From positions 62,001-126,000 of the forward strand of contig NZ_JAJONF010000015.1 of the NCBI RefSeq assembly GCF_021462265.1: a stretch of DNA of 64,000 bases, written 5' to 3'. Both the position numbers and the translations under genes were made by a program. Position 1 is the first letter of the stretch. Every line of letters starts with the position of its first letter. Below, in pieces: positions 25,159-32,676 of this stretch. The stretch is from Streptomyces shenzhenensis (GTDB taxonomy: Bacteria > Actinomycetota > Actinomycetes > Streptomycetales > Streptomycetaceae). The notes beneath the pieces were generated by a model that saw only the letters and a list, made by a program, of their open reading frames with translations, did not search any database and had not been told where the DNA came from.

Positions 25159-26162
25159 CCGGGCCCGAGCCGGCCCCCACGATCGACGTGCACGCCCACC
25201 TCCTGGTCCCGGAGGTCGAGGAGGCCGTGGCCGGCCGGCCCGGTCTCGCCGAGGCCCGCGCCCTGGACGCCCGCCGCAACGGACCGGCCGCCCTGAGGGT
25301 GAACGGCCCGATGGTCGGCGCACGCGTGCCGATGCTGACGGACGCGGCCGTGCGGCTGGCGGCCATGGACGAGCAGGGCGTGGACGTCCAGCTGGTCAGC
25401 CCCTCCCCGTCGCACTACCACTACTGGGCGGAGCCCGAACTGGCCGCGCGCGTGTGCCGGCTGGCCAACGAGTCGACGGCCGCCCACTGCGCCAAGGCCC
25501 CCGGGCGCCTGTACGGCCTGGGTCTGGTCCCCCTCCAGCACCCCGCCCTCGCGGCCGGCCTGCTCGACCACGCGCTGGAGCAGGGGCTGCGCGGCGTGGA
25601 GATCTCCTCGCACGCGCCCGGCCACGAGCTGTCGGACCCCGCGTACGAGCCGCTGTGGGCGCGGGCCGAGGAGACGGGCGCCCTCCTCCTCCTGCACCCC
25701 TTCGGGTGCACGCTCGACGAGCGGCTGGACCGCTGGTACCTCTCCAACACCGTCGGCCAGCCGACGGAGAACGCGGTCGCGCTCTCCCATCTGATCTTCT
25801 CGGGCGTCCTGGACCGGCACCCGGGGCTGAAGCTGATAGCCGCGCACGGGGGCGGCTATCTCCCCACCCACCTCGGCCGCTCCGACCACGCCTGGCGGGT
25901 GCGCCCCGACGCCCGGACCTGCACGCGGGAGCCGAGCAGTTATCTGCGGCAGCTCTACTTCGACTCCCTCGTCCACGACCCGGCCGTCCTGCGCGAGCTG
26001 GTCCGGGTCGCCGGCGCCGACCGGGTGCTGCTGGGCTCCGACTTCCCCTTCGACATGGGCGCCGACGACCCGCTCGGTGCCCTGCGCGCCGCGGGCCTGT
26101 CCGACCCCGACTTCCAGTCCGTGCGCGGGGCGAACGCCGCCGCACTGCTCCACCTCTCCTAG
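25155..26162 (+). CDS. Amidohydrolase family protein (ACMSD-like decarboxylase)
   Basis: 335 residues from GTG 25155. Seen: an N-terminal metal motif HxH (TIDVHAHLLVPEV, residues 10-22), a middle His region (LLLLHPFGC), the AAHGGGYLPTHLGR stretch, and the C-terminal catalytic Asp in VLLGSDFPFDMGADDP. The arrangement matches 2-amino-3-carboxymuconate-6-semialdehyde decarboxylase and related o-pyrocatechuate or resorcylate decarboxylases. Expected role: Zn-dependent, O2-independent decarboxylation of an aromatic acid or ring-cleavage product. Coupled to the monooxygenase upstream and followed after 13 bases by the dioxygenase. Confidence 0.88.
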   Translation: MTGPEPAPTIDVHAHLLVPEVEEAVAGRPGLAEARALDARRNGPAALRVNGPMVGARVPMLTDAAVRLAAMDEQGVDVQLVSPSPSHYHYWAEPELAARVCRLANESTAAHCAKAPGRLYGLGLVPLQHPALAAGLLDHALEQGLRGVEISSHAPGHELSDPAYEPLWARAEETGALLLLHPFGCTLDERLDRWYLSNTVGQPTENAVALSHLIFSGVLDRHPGLKLIAAHGGGYLPTHLGRSDHAWRVRPDARTCTREPSSYLRQLYFDSLVHDPAVLRELVRVAGADRVLLGSDFPFDMGADDPLGALRAAGLSDPDFQSVRGANAAALLHLS

Positions 26163-26175
26163 GAGGAATCCCCCC

Positions 26176-27114
26176 ATGGGCGACCGTCTGCTCACCCACC
26201 TCAGGCACGTCGACCTCGCCGTGCCCGACTACGACAAGCAACTCGACTTCTACGCCGGGGTCTGGGGCCTGACCAAGGTCGCCGAGGACTCCGGGATCTC
26301 CTTCCTGGCCGCCGAGGGCTCACCGGAGAACTACGTCGTCCGGCTGCGCAGGGCCGACGAGAAGCGGCTCGACCTGGTCGCGTACGGCGCCGCCTCGGCA
26401 CCCGACGTGGACACGCTCGCCGAGCGACTCCTCGCCTCCGGTGTGCGGCTGGTCTCCCAGCCCGGCAAGCTGGACACGCCCGGCGGTGGTTACGGATTCC
26501 GCTTCTTCGACGTGGACGGACGCACCGTCGAGGTCTCCGCGGACGTGGAGGTGCGCCGGCACCGCAGGATCGAGGAGAAGGAGTCGATCCCCGTCAAGCT
26601 CTCCCACGTCGTGCTCAACTCCCCCGACCTGGACGCGACCCGCTCCTGGTACGAGACCCACCTCGGATTCCGCCACTCCGACACCCTGAGTTCGCCGCAC
26701 GTCGGCGATGTCATGCACTTCATGCGGATCAGCAACCAGCACCACTCGATGGCCATCGCCAAGGGCCCGCACACCTCGCTGCACCACGTCTCCTTCGAAC
26801 TGCGCGGCATCGACGAGTACCTGCGCGGCTCCGGGCGCGTGCTGCGGGCCGGGTTCAAGAAGGTGTGGGGGCCGGGACGCCACATGGCGGGCGACAACAC
26901 CTTCACCTACTTCCTCGACCCGCACGGCAACACGGTCGAGTACACCACCGAGTTGGAACTCCTCGACGAGGACACCTGGCACCCGCACGTCTACGACTTC
27001 TCCCGGCCGGAGGTCACCGACCAGTGGGGCACCGCCAACCCGATGAACGAACTGGTCGCCAAGGAGTCCTTCAACGACGTCGACCGCGGGGTGTTCGTCG
27101 CCCCGCCGGTCTGA
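26176..27114 (+). CDS. Type I extradiol dioxygenase (two VOC domains)
   Basis: 312 residues with an ideal AGGAGG nine bases upstream. Two vicinal-oxygen-chelate domains: residues 7-125 and 140-265. The C-terminal, catalytic one shows the 2-His-1-Glu iron ligands in KLSHVVLNSPDL, TSLHHVSFELRG and DPHGNTVEYTTE. Role: meta-cleavage of a catecholic ring using Fe(II). Family relatives include biphenyl-2,3-diol and catechol 2,3-dioxygenases. Part of the LysR-associated set, between the decarboxylase and a second FAH. Confidence 0.92.
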   Translation: MGDRLLTHLRHVDLAVPDYDKQLDFYAGVWGLTKVAEDSGISFLAAEGSPENYVVRLRRADEKRLDLVAYGAASAPDVDTLAERLLASGVRLVSQPGKLDTPGGGYGFRFFDVDGRTVEVSADVEVRRHRRIEEKESIPVKLSHVVLNSPDLDATRSWYETHLGFRHSDTLSSPHVGDVMHFMRISNQHHSMAIAKGPHTSLHHVSFELRGIDEYLRGSGRVLRAGFKKVWGPGRHMAGDNTFTYFLDPHGNTVEYTTELELLDEDTWHPHVYDFSRPEVTDQWGTANPMNELVAKESFNDVDRGVFVAPPV

Positions 27115-27210
27115 CCGGCCCGGAACCCTGATCACCGGGGGCGCGGCAGCACGGGCAGCCCCTGACTCCCCGCCGCGTCCCCGGTCCCGCTCTCCCGACA
27201 GGACCCCTTC

Positions 27211-28182
27211 ATGCGCTTCGCCACGTACGAACACCGCGACCGACGCCGGGTGGCCGTCGTCGAAGAGGACGGCACACTCCGTCCGTTGCCCGGCGTCACG
27301 TCGCTGACCGGCCTGCTCGCCGCGGGCGGCGGGCTGCCGGAACTCCTCGACGCCGGATCCGCGGCGCTCGCCGTGCCGGCCGGCCCCCATGTCTCGCGGG
27401 TTCGGCTGCTGCCGCCTCTCCAGCCGCCCACCGTGCGGGACTTCGTGACCTTCGAGGAACACGTCGAGGGCGTACGGCGGTCCGTGGACGGTGCCGCCGG
27501 GGTGCCGGAGCAGTGGTATGCGGCACCGACCTTCTACTTCACCAACCCCTACGCGGTGTACGGCCCTTACGACGACGTCCCCGCACCGCCCGGATCGTCC
27601 CTGCTCGACTTCGAGCTGGAGGTCGCCGCCGTGATCGGCAAGGAGGGCCGCGACCTCACCCCCGGGCAGGCCCGTGCGCACATCGCCGGGTACACCGTGC
27701 TCAACGACTGGTCCGCCCGCGACCTCCAGTCCGCCGAGATGCGAGTGGGGCTGGGCCCGTGCAAGGGCAAGGACACGGCCACCACCCTGGGCCCGTACCT
27801 GGTGACCGCCGACGAGCTGGAGAAGTACCGCGACGAGGACGGCTTCCTGCGCCTGGGCCTCACGGCCTCGGTGAACGGCGAGGTGGTCGGCGAGGACCTG
27901 CTGTCCAACATGAGCTGGACCTTCGAGGAGATGACCGCCTACGCCTCCCGCGGCACCTGGGTCCGCCCCGGAGACGTCCTCGGCTCGGGCACCTGCGGCA
28001 ACGGCGGCTGCCTCGCCGAACTGTGGGGCGTCCGGGGCAGGCAGGACCCGCCGCCGCTGCGGCCCGGAGACACGGTCACGCTCACCGTGGAGGGCCTCGG
28101 CAGCGTCTCCAACACCGTGGCCGCCGGCCCCGATCCGGTGCCGGTGCCGCCCGCGCGGCGCCGTACCCGGCAACGGCCGTGA
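27211..28182 (+). CDS. Fumarylacetoacetate hydrolase-family protein (second copy)
   Basis: 323 residues from ATG 27211. Seen: an FAH domain with YFTNPYAVYGPYDDVPAPPG, metal-ligand stretch LLDFELEVAAVIGKEGRD and VLNDWSARDLQ, and the GSGTCGNGGCLAELWGVRG loop characteristic of fumarylacetoacetase-type rather than acylpyruvase-type members. It probably hydrolyses the ring-fission product of the dioxygenase just upstream. It differs clearly from the first FAH at 21.8 kb, so the two are not a recent duplication. Confidence 0.9.
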   Translation: MRFATYEHRDRRRVAVVEEDGTLRPLPGVTSLTGLLAAGGGLPELLDAGSAALAVPAGPHVSRVRLLPPLQPPTVRDFVTFEEHVEGVRRSVDGAAGVPEQWYAAPTFYFTNPYAVYGPYDDVPAPPGSSLLDFELEVAAVIGKEGRDLTPGQARAHIAGYTVLNDWSARDLQSAEMRVGLGPCKGKDTATTLGPYLVTADELEKYRDEDGFLRLGLTASVNGEVVGEDLLSNMSWTFEEMTAYASRGTWVRPGDVLGSGTCGNGGCLAELWGVRGRQDPPPLRPGDTVTLTVEGLGSVSNTVAAGPDPVPVPPARRRTRQRP

Positions 28183-28262
28183 CCGCCCCGCACAAGCGGA
28201 CAGGCCGCGGCCCGGGCGTCCTGCCGGCGGCCGGCCGGGCGCGGTCGCCAAGGCCGGCCCGG

Positions 28263-28288
28263 CGGCTGCCCGTCCGCACGGGCAGCCG
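28263..28288. terminator. Bidirectional hairpin terminator
   Basis: Perfect 11-bp stem (CGGCTGCCCGT / ACGGGCAGCCG) with a CCGC tetraloop, placed between the convergent FAH gene (ends 28182) and dioxygenase gene (ends 28294). Confidence 0.7.
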
Positions 28289-28293
28289 TGCCG

Positions 28294-29307
28294 TCAGTCG
28301 TCGGGGACACCCGCCCCGCTGAGGGCGGGGACCGTGGTCTCCCGGTGGGCGAGGGAGCGGATGCCGAGCCGGAACTGGTCGAGTTTGCCGACGATGGTCT
28401 GGCCCACCGGGGTGTGGCCCCAGATGCTGATGCCCTGGTGGGTGCTGGGCTGCCAGGTCGACTCGTCGACGACGACGGGGTTCCAGCCCACCTCCCACTC
28501 GAAGCCCGACGGGGTGCGCGCGTAGTAGGACAGCTCCTTGTCGTTGGTGTGCTGCCCCACGGACAGGGCCATCTGGAAGCCGAGTTCGTGCACGCGCTGG
28601 TAGCTGCGGGCGAGGTCGTCGAGCGTGGCGGCCTGGACATTGAGGTGCTGGACGCGGGTGCGGACCGGGTCGAGGGGCAGCCCCCGGACGGCGGCGATCG
28701 CGATGGTGTGATGGCGTTCGTTGACCCGCAGGAAGCGGATCTTCAGCTTCATGCCGTTGATCGTCTCGTCGATGTAGTCGGTCAGGCGGGCGTCGAAGAC
28801 GGTGTCGAAGTAACCGCGCAGCTGCGCCGGCCTGGTGGACGTGATCGCCACGTGGCCCATGCCGGAGTCGCCCGTGACCCAGCCGGAGGCGAGCATCCGC
28901 AGCGGCTCGGACGAGACCACGGGCGTGGTGCAGATCTCCTGGGTGATGCCTTTGGGGCCGGGGAAGCGCAGCAGCCGTTCGACGCCGCGCAGGGCGGCTT
29001 CCTCTGCCGAGCCCTGGACGACGGGGACCCCGTGGGCCCGGACACGCGCCTCTATCCGCTCGAACGAGGCGTGGTCGTCGATGTGCCAGCCGGTGACCAC
29101 GACGTCCTCGGCCGGGCCGCGGCGGAGCAGGAACCGGCACTCCTGCTCGTCCAGGCGGAATCGCATCAGGTCGGCGGCCAGGTCGTCGTGGTGCATGCCG
29201 ATGGCGTCGGTGCCGAAGCGGCGCCAGTCGGCGAAGCGGTCGGTCTCGATGACGAGGTAGCCGAGGTGGACGGCACCGAAGACGGACGGAGAGCTGTTCG
29301 TGTTCAT
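28294..29307 (-). CDS. BphC-type extradiol ring-cleavage dioxygenase
   Basis: 337 residues from ATG 29307. Two VOC domains: the N-terminal one starts VFGAVHLGYLVIETDRFADW, the C-terminal catalytic one begins MGHVAITSTRPAQLRGYFDT. Iron ligands are visible in GHVAI (His), RVQHLNVQA (His) and YYARTPSGFEWEVGW (Glu), as in 2,3-dihydroxybiphenyl 1,2-dioxygenase and HsaC. It overlaps the upstream hydrolase by four bases. Role: meta-cleavage of a 3-substituted catechol made by the upstream flavin hydroxylase, with the product passed to the coupled C-C hydrolase. Confidence 0.93.
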   Translation of the reverse strand: MNTNSSPSVFGAVHLGYLVIETDRFADWRRFGTDAIGMHHDDLAADLMRFRLDEQECRFLLRRGPAEDVVVTGWHIDDHASFERIEARVRAHGVPVVQGSAEEAALRGVERLLRFPGPKGITQEICTTPVVSSEPLRMLASGWVTGDSGMGHVAITSTRPAQLRGYFDTVFDARLTDYIDETINGMKLKIRFLRVNERHHTIAIAAVRGLPLDPVRTRVQHLNVQAATLDDLARSYQRVHELGFQMALSVGQHTNDKELSYYARTPSGFEWEVGWNPVVVDESTWQPSTHQGISIWGHTPVGQTIVGKLDQFRLGIRSLAHRETTVPALSGAGVPDD

Positions 29308-30176
29308 CGGCGGCCTGCCAGGAAGTCGGCGGACAGCCGGTTGAAGAGTTCCGCGCGTTCGAACTGCACCCAGTGACCGGTGTTGGCGACGAGGTAGAGA
29401 TCGCAGTTGGGCATGCGGTCGGCCAGCATACGGCCGCCGGACGGCCGGTTGACCTTGTCCGCGGTACCCCACAGCACCAGCGTGGGAACCGGCAGGCGGG
29501 ACAGGCGCCGGTCCCGGGTGAAGTCCATTCTCCACAGCGTGCGCGGTGCGTTCGGGCCGGAGGGGCGGCGCAGCGGCGGGGCGGCCACGACCTCGGGGTC
29601 GAGGCTGTCCCGGTAGCGTCCGTCGATGACGCTGTCGGGCACGTCGGCGGCGTTGAAGACGAGGTACTGGCGGATGAACTTCTCCAGTTTCAGGCGCGAA
29701 GGCCCGTCCCCGGAGTAGTAGCCGAGGAGGCTGTTGAGGCCCGGGGTCGGCAGGGCGCGGGTGGTGCCGATGCCGCCCGGGCCCATCAGGACCATGCGGT
29801 CGACCCGCTCGGGGGTGTCCAGGGCCAGCCGCAGGGCGCAGGAGCCGCCGTAGGAATTGCCGACGAAGTGGGCTTTGTCCAGCTCGAGCCGGTCGAGCAC
29901 GCCGCGGATGTGGTCGGCGAGGTACCCGAACGGGTCGGTGCCGTCGACGCCCTTGGTGCTGCGGCCGTAGCCGGGCAGGTCCGGGACGATGACCCGGTAC
30001 TCCTTCGCCAGCTCGGCGATGTTGCGGGCGTAGTTGGAGACACCGGAGGCGCCTGGGCCGCCGCCGTGCAGCAGCAGGACGGGCGGACCGTCCCCGGTCT
30101 CGGCGACGAAGATCTTCTTGCCCGCGACGTCGAGCAGCAATTCCCGCATCGACGGCGGTTCGGTGAACGCGGTCAT
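29304..30176 (-). CDS. Alpha/beta-hydrolase, meta-cleavage product (C-C bond) hydrolase
   Basis: 290 residues from ATG 30176. Seen: an oxyanion-hole region (LLLHGGGPGASGVSNYARNI), nucleophile elbow GNSYGGS (Ser), VLWGTADKVNRPSGG (Asp), and C-terminal NTGHWVQFERAELFN (His). The HGGGPGASG motif and these residues identify the MhpC/BphD/HsaD family, which hydrolyses 2-hydroxy-6-oxo-dienoates. Eight bases after the flavin hydroxylase stop and overlapping the dioxygenase start, so hydroxylase, hydrolase and dioxygenase form one operon. Confidence 0.93.
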   Translation of the reverse strand: MTAFTEPPSMRELLLDVAGKKIFVAETGDGPPVLLLHGGGPGASGVSNYARNIAELAKEYRVIVPDLPGYGRSTKGVDGTDPFGYLADHIRGVLDRLELDKAHFVGNSYGGSCALRLALDTPERVDRMVLMGPGGIGTTRALPTPGLNSLLGYYSGDGPSRLKLEKFIRQYLVFNAADVPDSVIDGRYRDSLDPEVVAAPPLRRPSGPNAPRTLWRMDFTRDRRLSRLPVPTLVLWGTADKVNRPSGGRMLADRMPNCDLYLVANTGHWVQFERAELFNRLSADFLAGRR

Positions 30177-30184
30177 GGGATTCC

Positions 30185-31789
30185 TCAGGTGGCGGTGGCG
30201 GTCGCGGTCGGGTGCGCCGCGGGGGCGAATCCGGCCGGGGGCGGGGGAAGCGGGGCGCCCGCGGGGGCGGCGGCGTAGACGTAGGAGTCCGGCCGCAGGA
30301 CGAGGGTGGCCGCGCGGTGCTCGCTCATCCAGCGCAGCAGCACTCCGTCGCTGTCGACGAGGGTGCCCTCGGCAGGGTGCGATCCGGCGGGCGTGACGGT
30401 GAACGAGGGAACACCCAGCCGGTCCCATGCGGGCTGCGGGCCGGGCAGTCCGCCGTGCAGCAGCAGCCAGTGGCCGCCGAGGACGTCGTCCAGCCGTACC
30501 GGTTCGCCGTCGGCGCCGGTCACCCGGGGCTGGGGGATCTGGTGCCCGGACGCCTTGGTGCGGGGTCGGGCCTGGAAGCCGTCGGTGTAGTGGGCGACGG
30601 GTATCCAGTTCGAGTCCTGGATCCAGTCGCTGAAGCCTGCCACGCGGTTCAGGACGGGCAGCACGAGGTCGCGGACCGCGGTCACCGCCCGGCGCCGTTC
30701 GGTGATGATCCGCCCGACGGTCACCGCCCGCCGGGTGACCTCTTTGACATGCGGCTTGCGCTCGGCCTCGTAGCTGTCCAGCAGAGTCTCGGGCAGCCGC
30801 CCGCGCAGCACCGCGTCCAGCTTCCAGCACAGGTTGGCGACGTCCCGGACCCCGGCCGCCATGCCCTGGCCGATCCACGGCGGCATGGCGTGGGCGGCGT
30901 CGCCCGCGAGGAAGACCCGGCCCACCCGGAAGCGGGCGGCGAAGCGGACGTGGTGGCTGTAGACGGTGGCACGCAGGATCTTGACGCTGTCCTCGCTGAT
31001 CCCGTACCGGGCCACCAGTTCGTAGATCGCCTCGTCGCTGGTCAGGTACTGCTCGTCGTCGCCCGGCAGAACCGGGAACTCCCAGCGGTGGTGCCCCAGC
31101 GGGGTCGGGCAGTCGACCGCCGGGCGGGCCGGGTCGCAGCGGAAGCGCAGCCGGTCGTGGTCCGGCCACGGCTTGAGCATCTCGGTGTCGATGACCACCC
31201 AGCGGTCCGTGTACGTCCGCCCCTCGTAGCCGACGTTCAGCTGGGCGCGGGTCAGGCTGGTGCCTCCGTCGGCCGCGATGACGTAGGAGGCGCGCAGCCG
31301 CCGCACGGCGTCGTCGGCCGTACCGGCCACCGTCAGCTCCACGCCGTCCGCGTCCTGTCGCAGGCGCAGGCACTCGTGGCGCAGCCACACCTCCACGTTC
31401 GGGTAGCGGTCCACTCCGTCGCGCAGGACCTGTTCCAGCGCGGGCTGGTAGATGAACATCTGCGGCGGATGTCCGTGCCCGCGCGGAACGGGACGCGCGC
31501 TGACGAAGGTGCGGCCTCTCGCGTCGACGAAATCGAGCGGGCGGTCGGCGAGCATGTCCCGCTTCAGCCGCTCGGCCAGCCCGGCGCGCTGCCAGATCCT
31601 CACGACCTCCTCGTCCGTGGAGATCGCCCGGGCGCGGGAGTACACCTCCGCGTCCCGCTCCAGGACGACGACCCTGAGGCCCATCGCCCCGAGCAGGTTC
31701 GCCGCGGTCACGCCCGTGGGGCCGTATCCGATCACCGCCACGTCGTAGGCACTGTCCCCGGCTCCGTCCTGAGCCCGGATTTCACTCAT
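30185..31789 (-). CDS. FAD-dependent hydroxylase, MhpA-like (3-hydroxyphenylpropionate-type)
   Basis: 534 residues, the usual MhpA length. Seen: an N-terminal FAD motif YDVAVIGYGPTGVTAANLLG (residues 15-34), DG motif YVIAADGGTSLTRAQL, GD motif VFLAGDAAHAMPPWIGQGMA, and a C-terminal thioredoxin-like domain (about 420-510). The start has GAGGTGG seven bases upstream. MhpA enzymes ortho-hydroxylate a phenolic acid to a catechol. With the downstream C-C hydrolase and extradiol dioxygenase it rebuilds the first three MhpA-B-C steps; the hydratase, aldolase and aldehyde dehydrogenase that normally follow are absent here. The C-terminus ends in a Thr-Ala repeat (TATATAT). Confidence 0.92.
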   Translation of the reverse strand: MSEIRAQDGAGDSAYDVAVIGYGPTGVTAANLLGAMGLRVVVLERDAEVYSRARAISTDEEVVRIWQRAGLAERLKRDMLADRPLDFVDARGRTFVSARPVPRGHGHPPQMFIYQPALEQVLRDGVDRYPNVEVWLRHECLRLRQDADGVELTVAGTADDAVRRLRASYVIAADGGTSLTRAQLNVGYEGRTYTDRWVVIDTEMLKPWPDHDRLRFRCDPARPAVDCPTPLGHHRWEFPVLPGDDEQYLTSDEAIYELVARYGISEDSVKILRATVYSHHVRFAARFRVGRVFLAGDAAHAMPPWIGQGMAAGVRDVANLCWKLDAVLRGRLPETLLDSYEAERKPHVKEVTRRAVTVGRIITERRRAVTAVRDLVLPVLNRVAGFSDWIQDSNWIPVAHYTDGFQARPRTKASGHQIPQPRVTGADGEPVRLDDVLGGHWLLLHGGLPGPQPAWDRLGVPSFTVTPAGSHPAEGTLVDSDGVLLRWMSEHRAATLVLRPDSYVYAAAPAGAPLPPPPAGFAPAAHPTATATAT

Positions 31790-31832
31790 CAGGCCACCTC
31801 ACTGTGTCCCGTCGGTCTTGATGTAGCGTTCA

Positions 31833-31844
31833 CTCCAATTGGAG
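31833..31844. promoter_or_regulatory. Palindromic operator candidate upstream of the MhpA-like gene
   Basis: Perfect 12-base palindrome CTCCAATTGGAG, 44 bases before the hydroxylase start, in a locally AT-richer segment. Suitable for a dimeric regulator (IclR, MarR or TetR type), none of which is encoded next to this operon in the window. Confidence 0.5.
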
Positions 31845-32288
31845 CAGTCGTTACGGTAAGCCGGGTTCCGAGGTCGGTCAAGAGCCGCGTACGGGCAGGA
31901 ACAGCACCCCCATGACCGGGCCGCGGAACGACGTGAGAGAGGCACGTCACCTTGGGGGAGTCGCGACAGCGCGCCCTCGACGTCGCACGGGTACGAGGGC
32001 ACGCCCGTCGCGGCGCTCGGTGCCGGGTGCGGGTCGCCCGCCGGCTCCGGCTGCGCGCACTTCGAGGACGAGGGCGGCCTGATCGCCGCGGACATCGAGC
32101 GCGACTCGGCGGCCCCGGACTGCTGGGAGAAGAGACGGGCACCCCACTGGAGCGGGCCACGATCCCGCGCCGAAGACCGGCGAAGCCACTCGTGGACGCG
32201 CCGGGCTTCCCGCGCCTCGGCCTCACGCCCGCCCCGAAACGGCGAAACGGCGCCCCGCCGAGCCGCACGGCCGGGAAGTGACGAAAGG

Positions 32289-32578
32289 GTGCCGCGTACG
32301 ACACCGGAGGCGGGCGCGTGATCTCCGGGTCCCGCCCGCACTGCCGTCGGGCGGGGCCGGGACGCGCGCCCGACGGGACCGCGCGTCGCGTCGCCGCGGG
32401 GCGCGCGGCGCGGGCCTGCTCACGAGGGCGGGTGTCTCGTACGGCACCGAAGGCGCGCGCCGACTCCGCCGGCGTGACATCCGGGGTCCGCCCGCACTGC
32501 CGGCGGGCGGGGGCCAGGTCGCGCGCACGACGGGACCGGGCGTCGCGTCGCCGCGGGGCGCGGGCCTGGGCACGGGAG
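32289..32578. repeat. Diverged ~145-base tandem duplication
   Basis: About 32289-32430 and 32432-32578 are alignable: both contain CGTACG(A/G)CACCG, then CCGCCCGCACTGCC, ACGGGACCG, GCGTCGCGTCGCCGCGGGGC and CGCGGGCCTG in the same order with scattered substitutions and short indels. No coding function is apparent. Confidence 0.65.
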
Positions 32579-32676
32579 ACCGCTGTGTGGTGGTGGCCGG
32601 GGGGAAGGACGGAGCCTGACAGCGGTCTTCTCCGTTCCGGCACGGCCGGAAGGTCACCCCGGGTACGGCCGGGAGG

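Larger units (their letters stand above)
31790..32676. other. Intergenic region of 887 bases with a palindrome and a diverged tandem duplication
   Basis: Holds the promoter of the hydroxylase operon (palindrome at 31833-31844, AT-richer than the surroundings) and a block of diverged direct repeats (32289-32578). No frame shows a recognisable domain; the longest minus-strand frame is Arg/Pro-rich. A plus-strand frame around 31985-32130 (containing GSGCAHFEDEGGLIAADIER) looks weakly protein-like but has no good start and runs into low-complexity sequence. Confidence 0.5.

Noticed and set aside
21815-28182. Assigning the plus-strand catabolic set to one named pathway (for example nicotinate or gentisate).
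   Set aside because: Families are clear, but the substrate cannot be read from sequence and key diagnostic genes are missing.
31985-32280. Possible small plus-strand gene with GSGCAHFEDEGGLIAADIER-like sequence.
   Set aside because: No start with a ribosome site, no family recognised, and the rest of the frame is Arg/Pro-rich.
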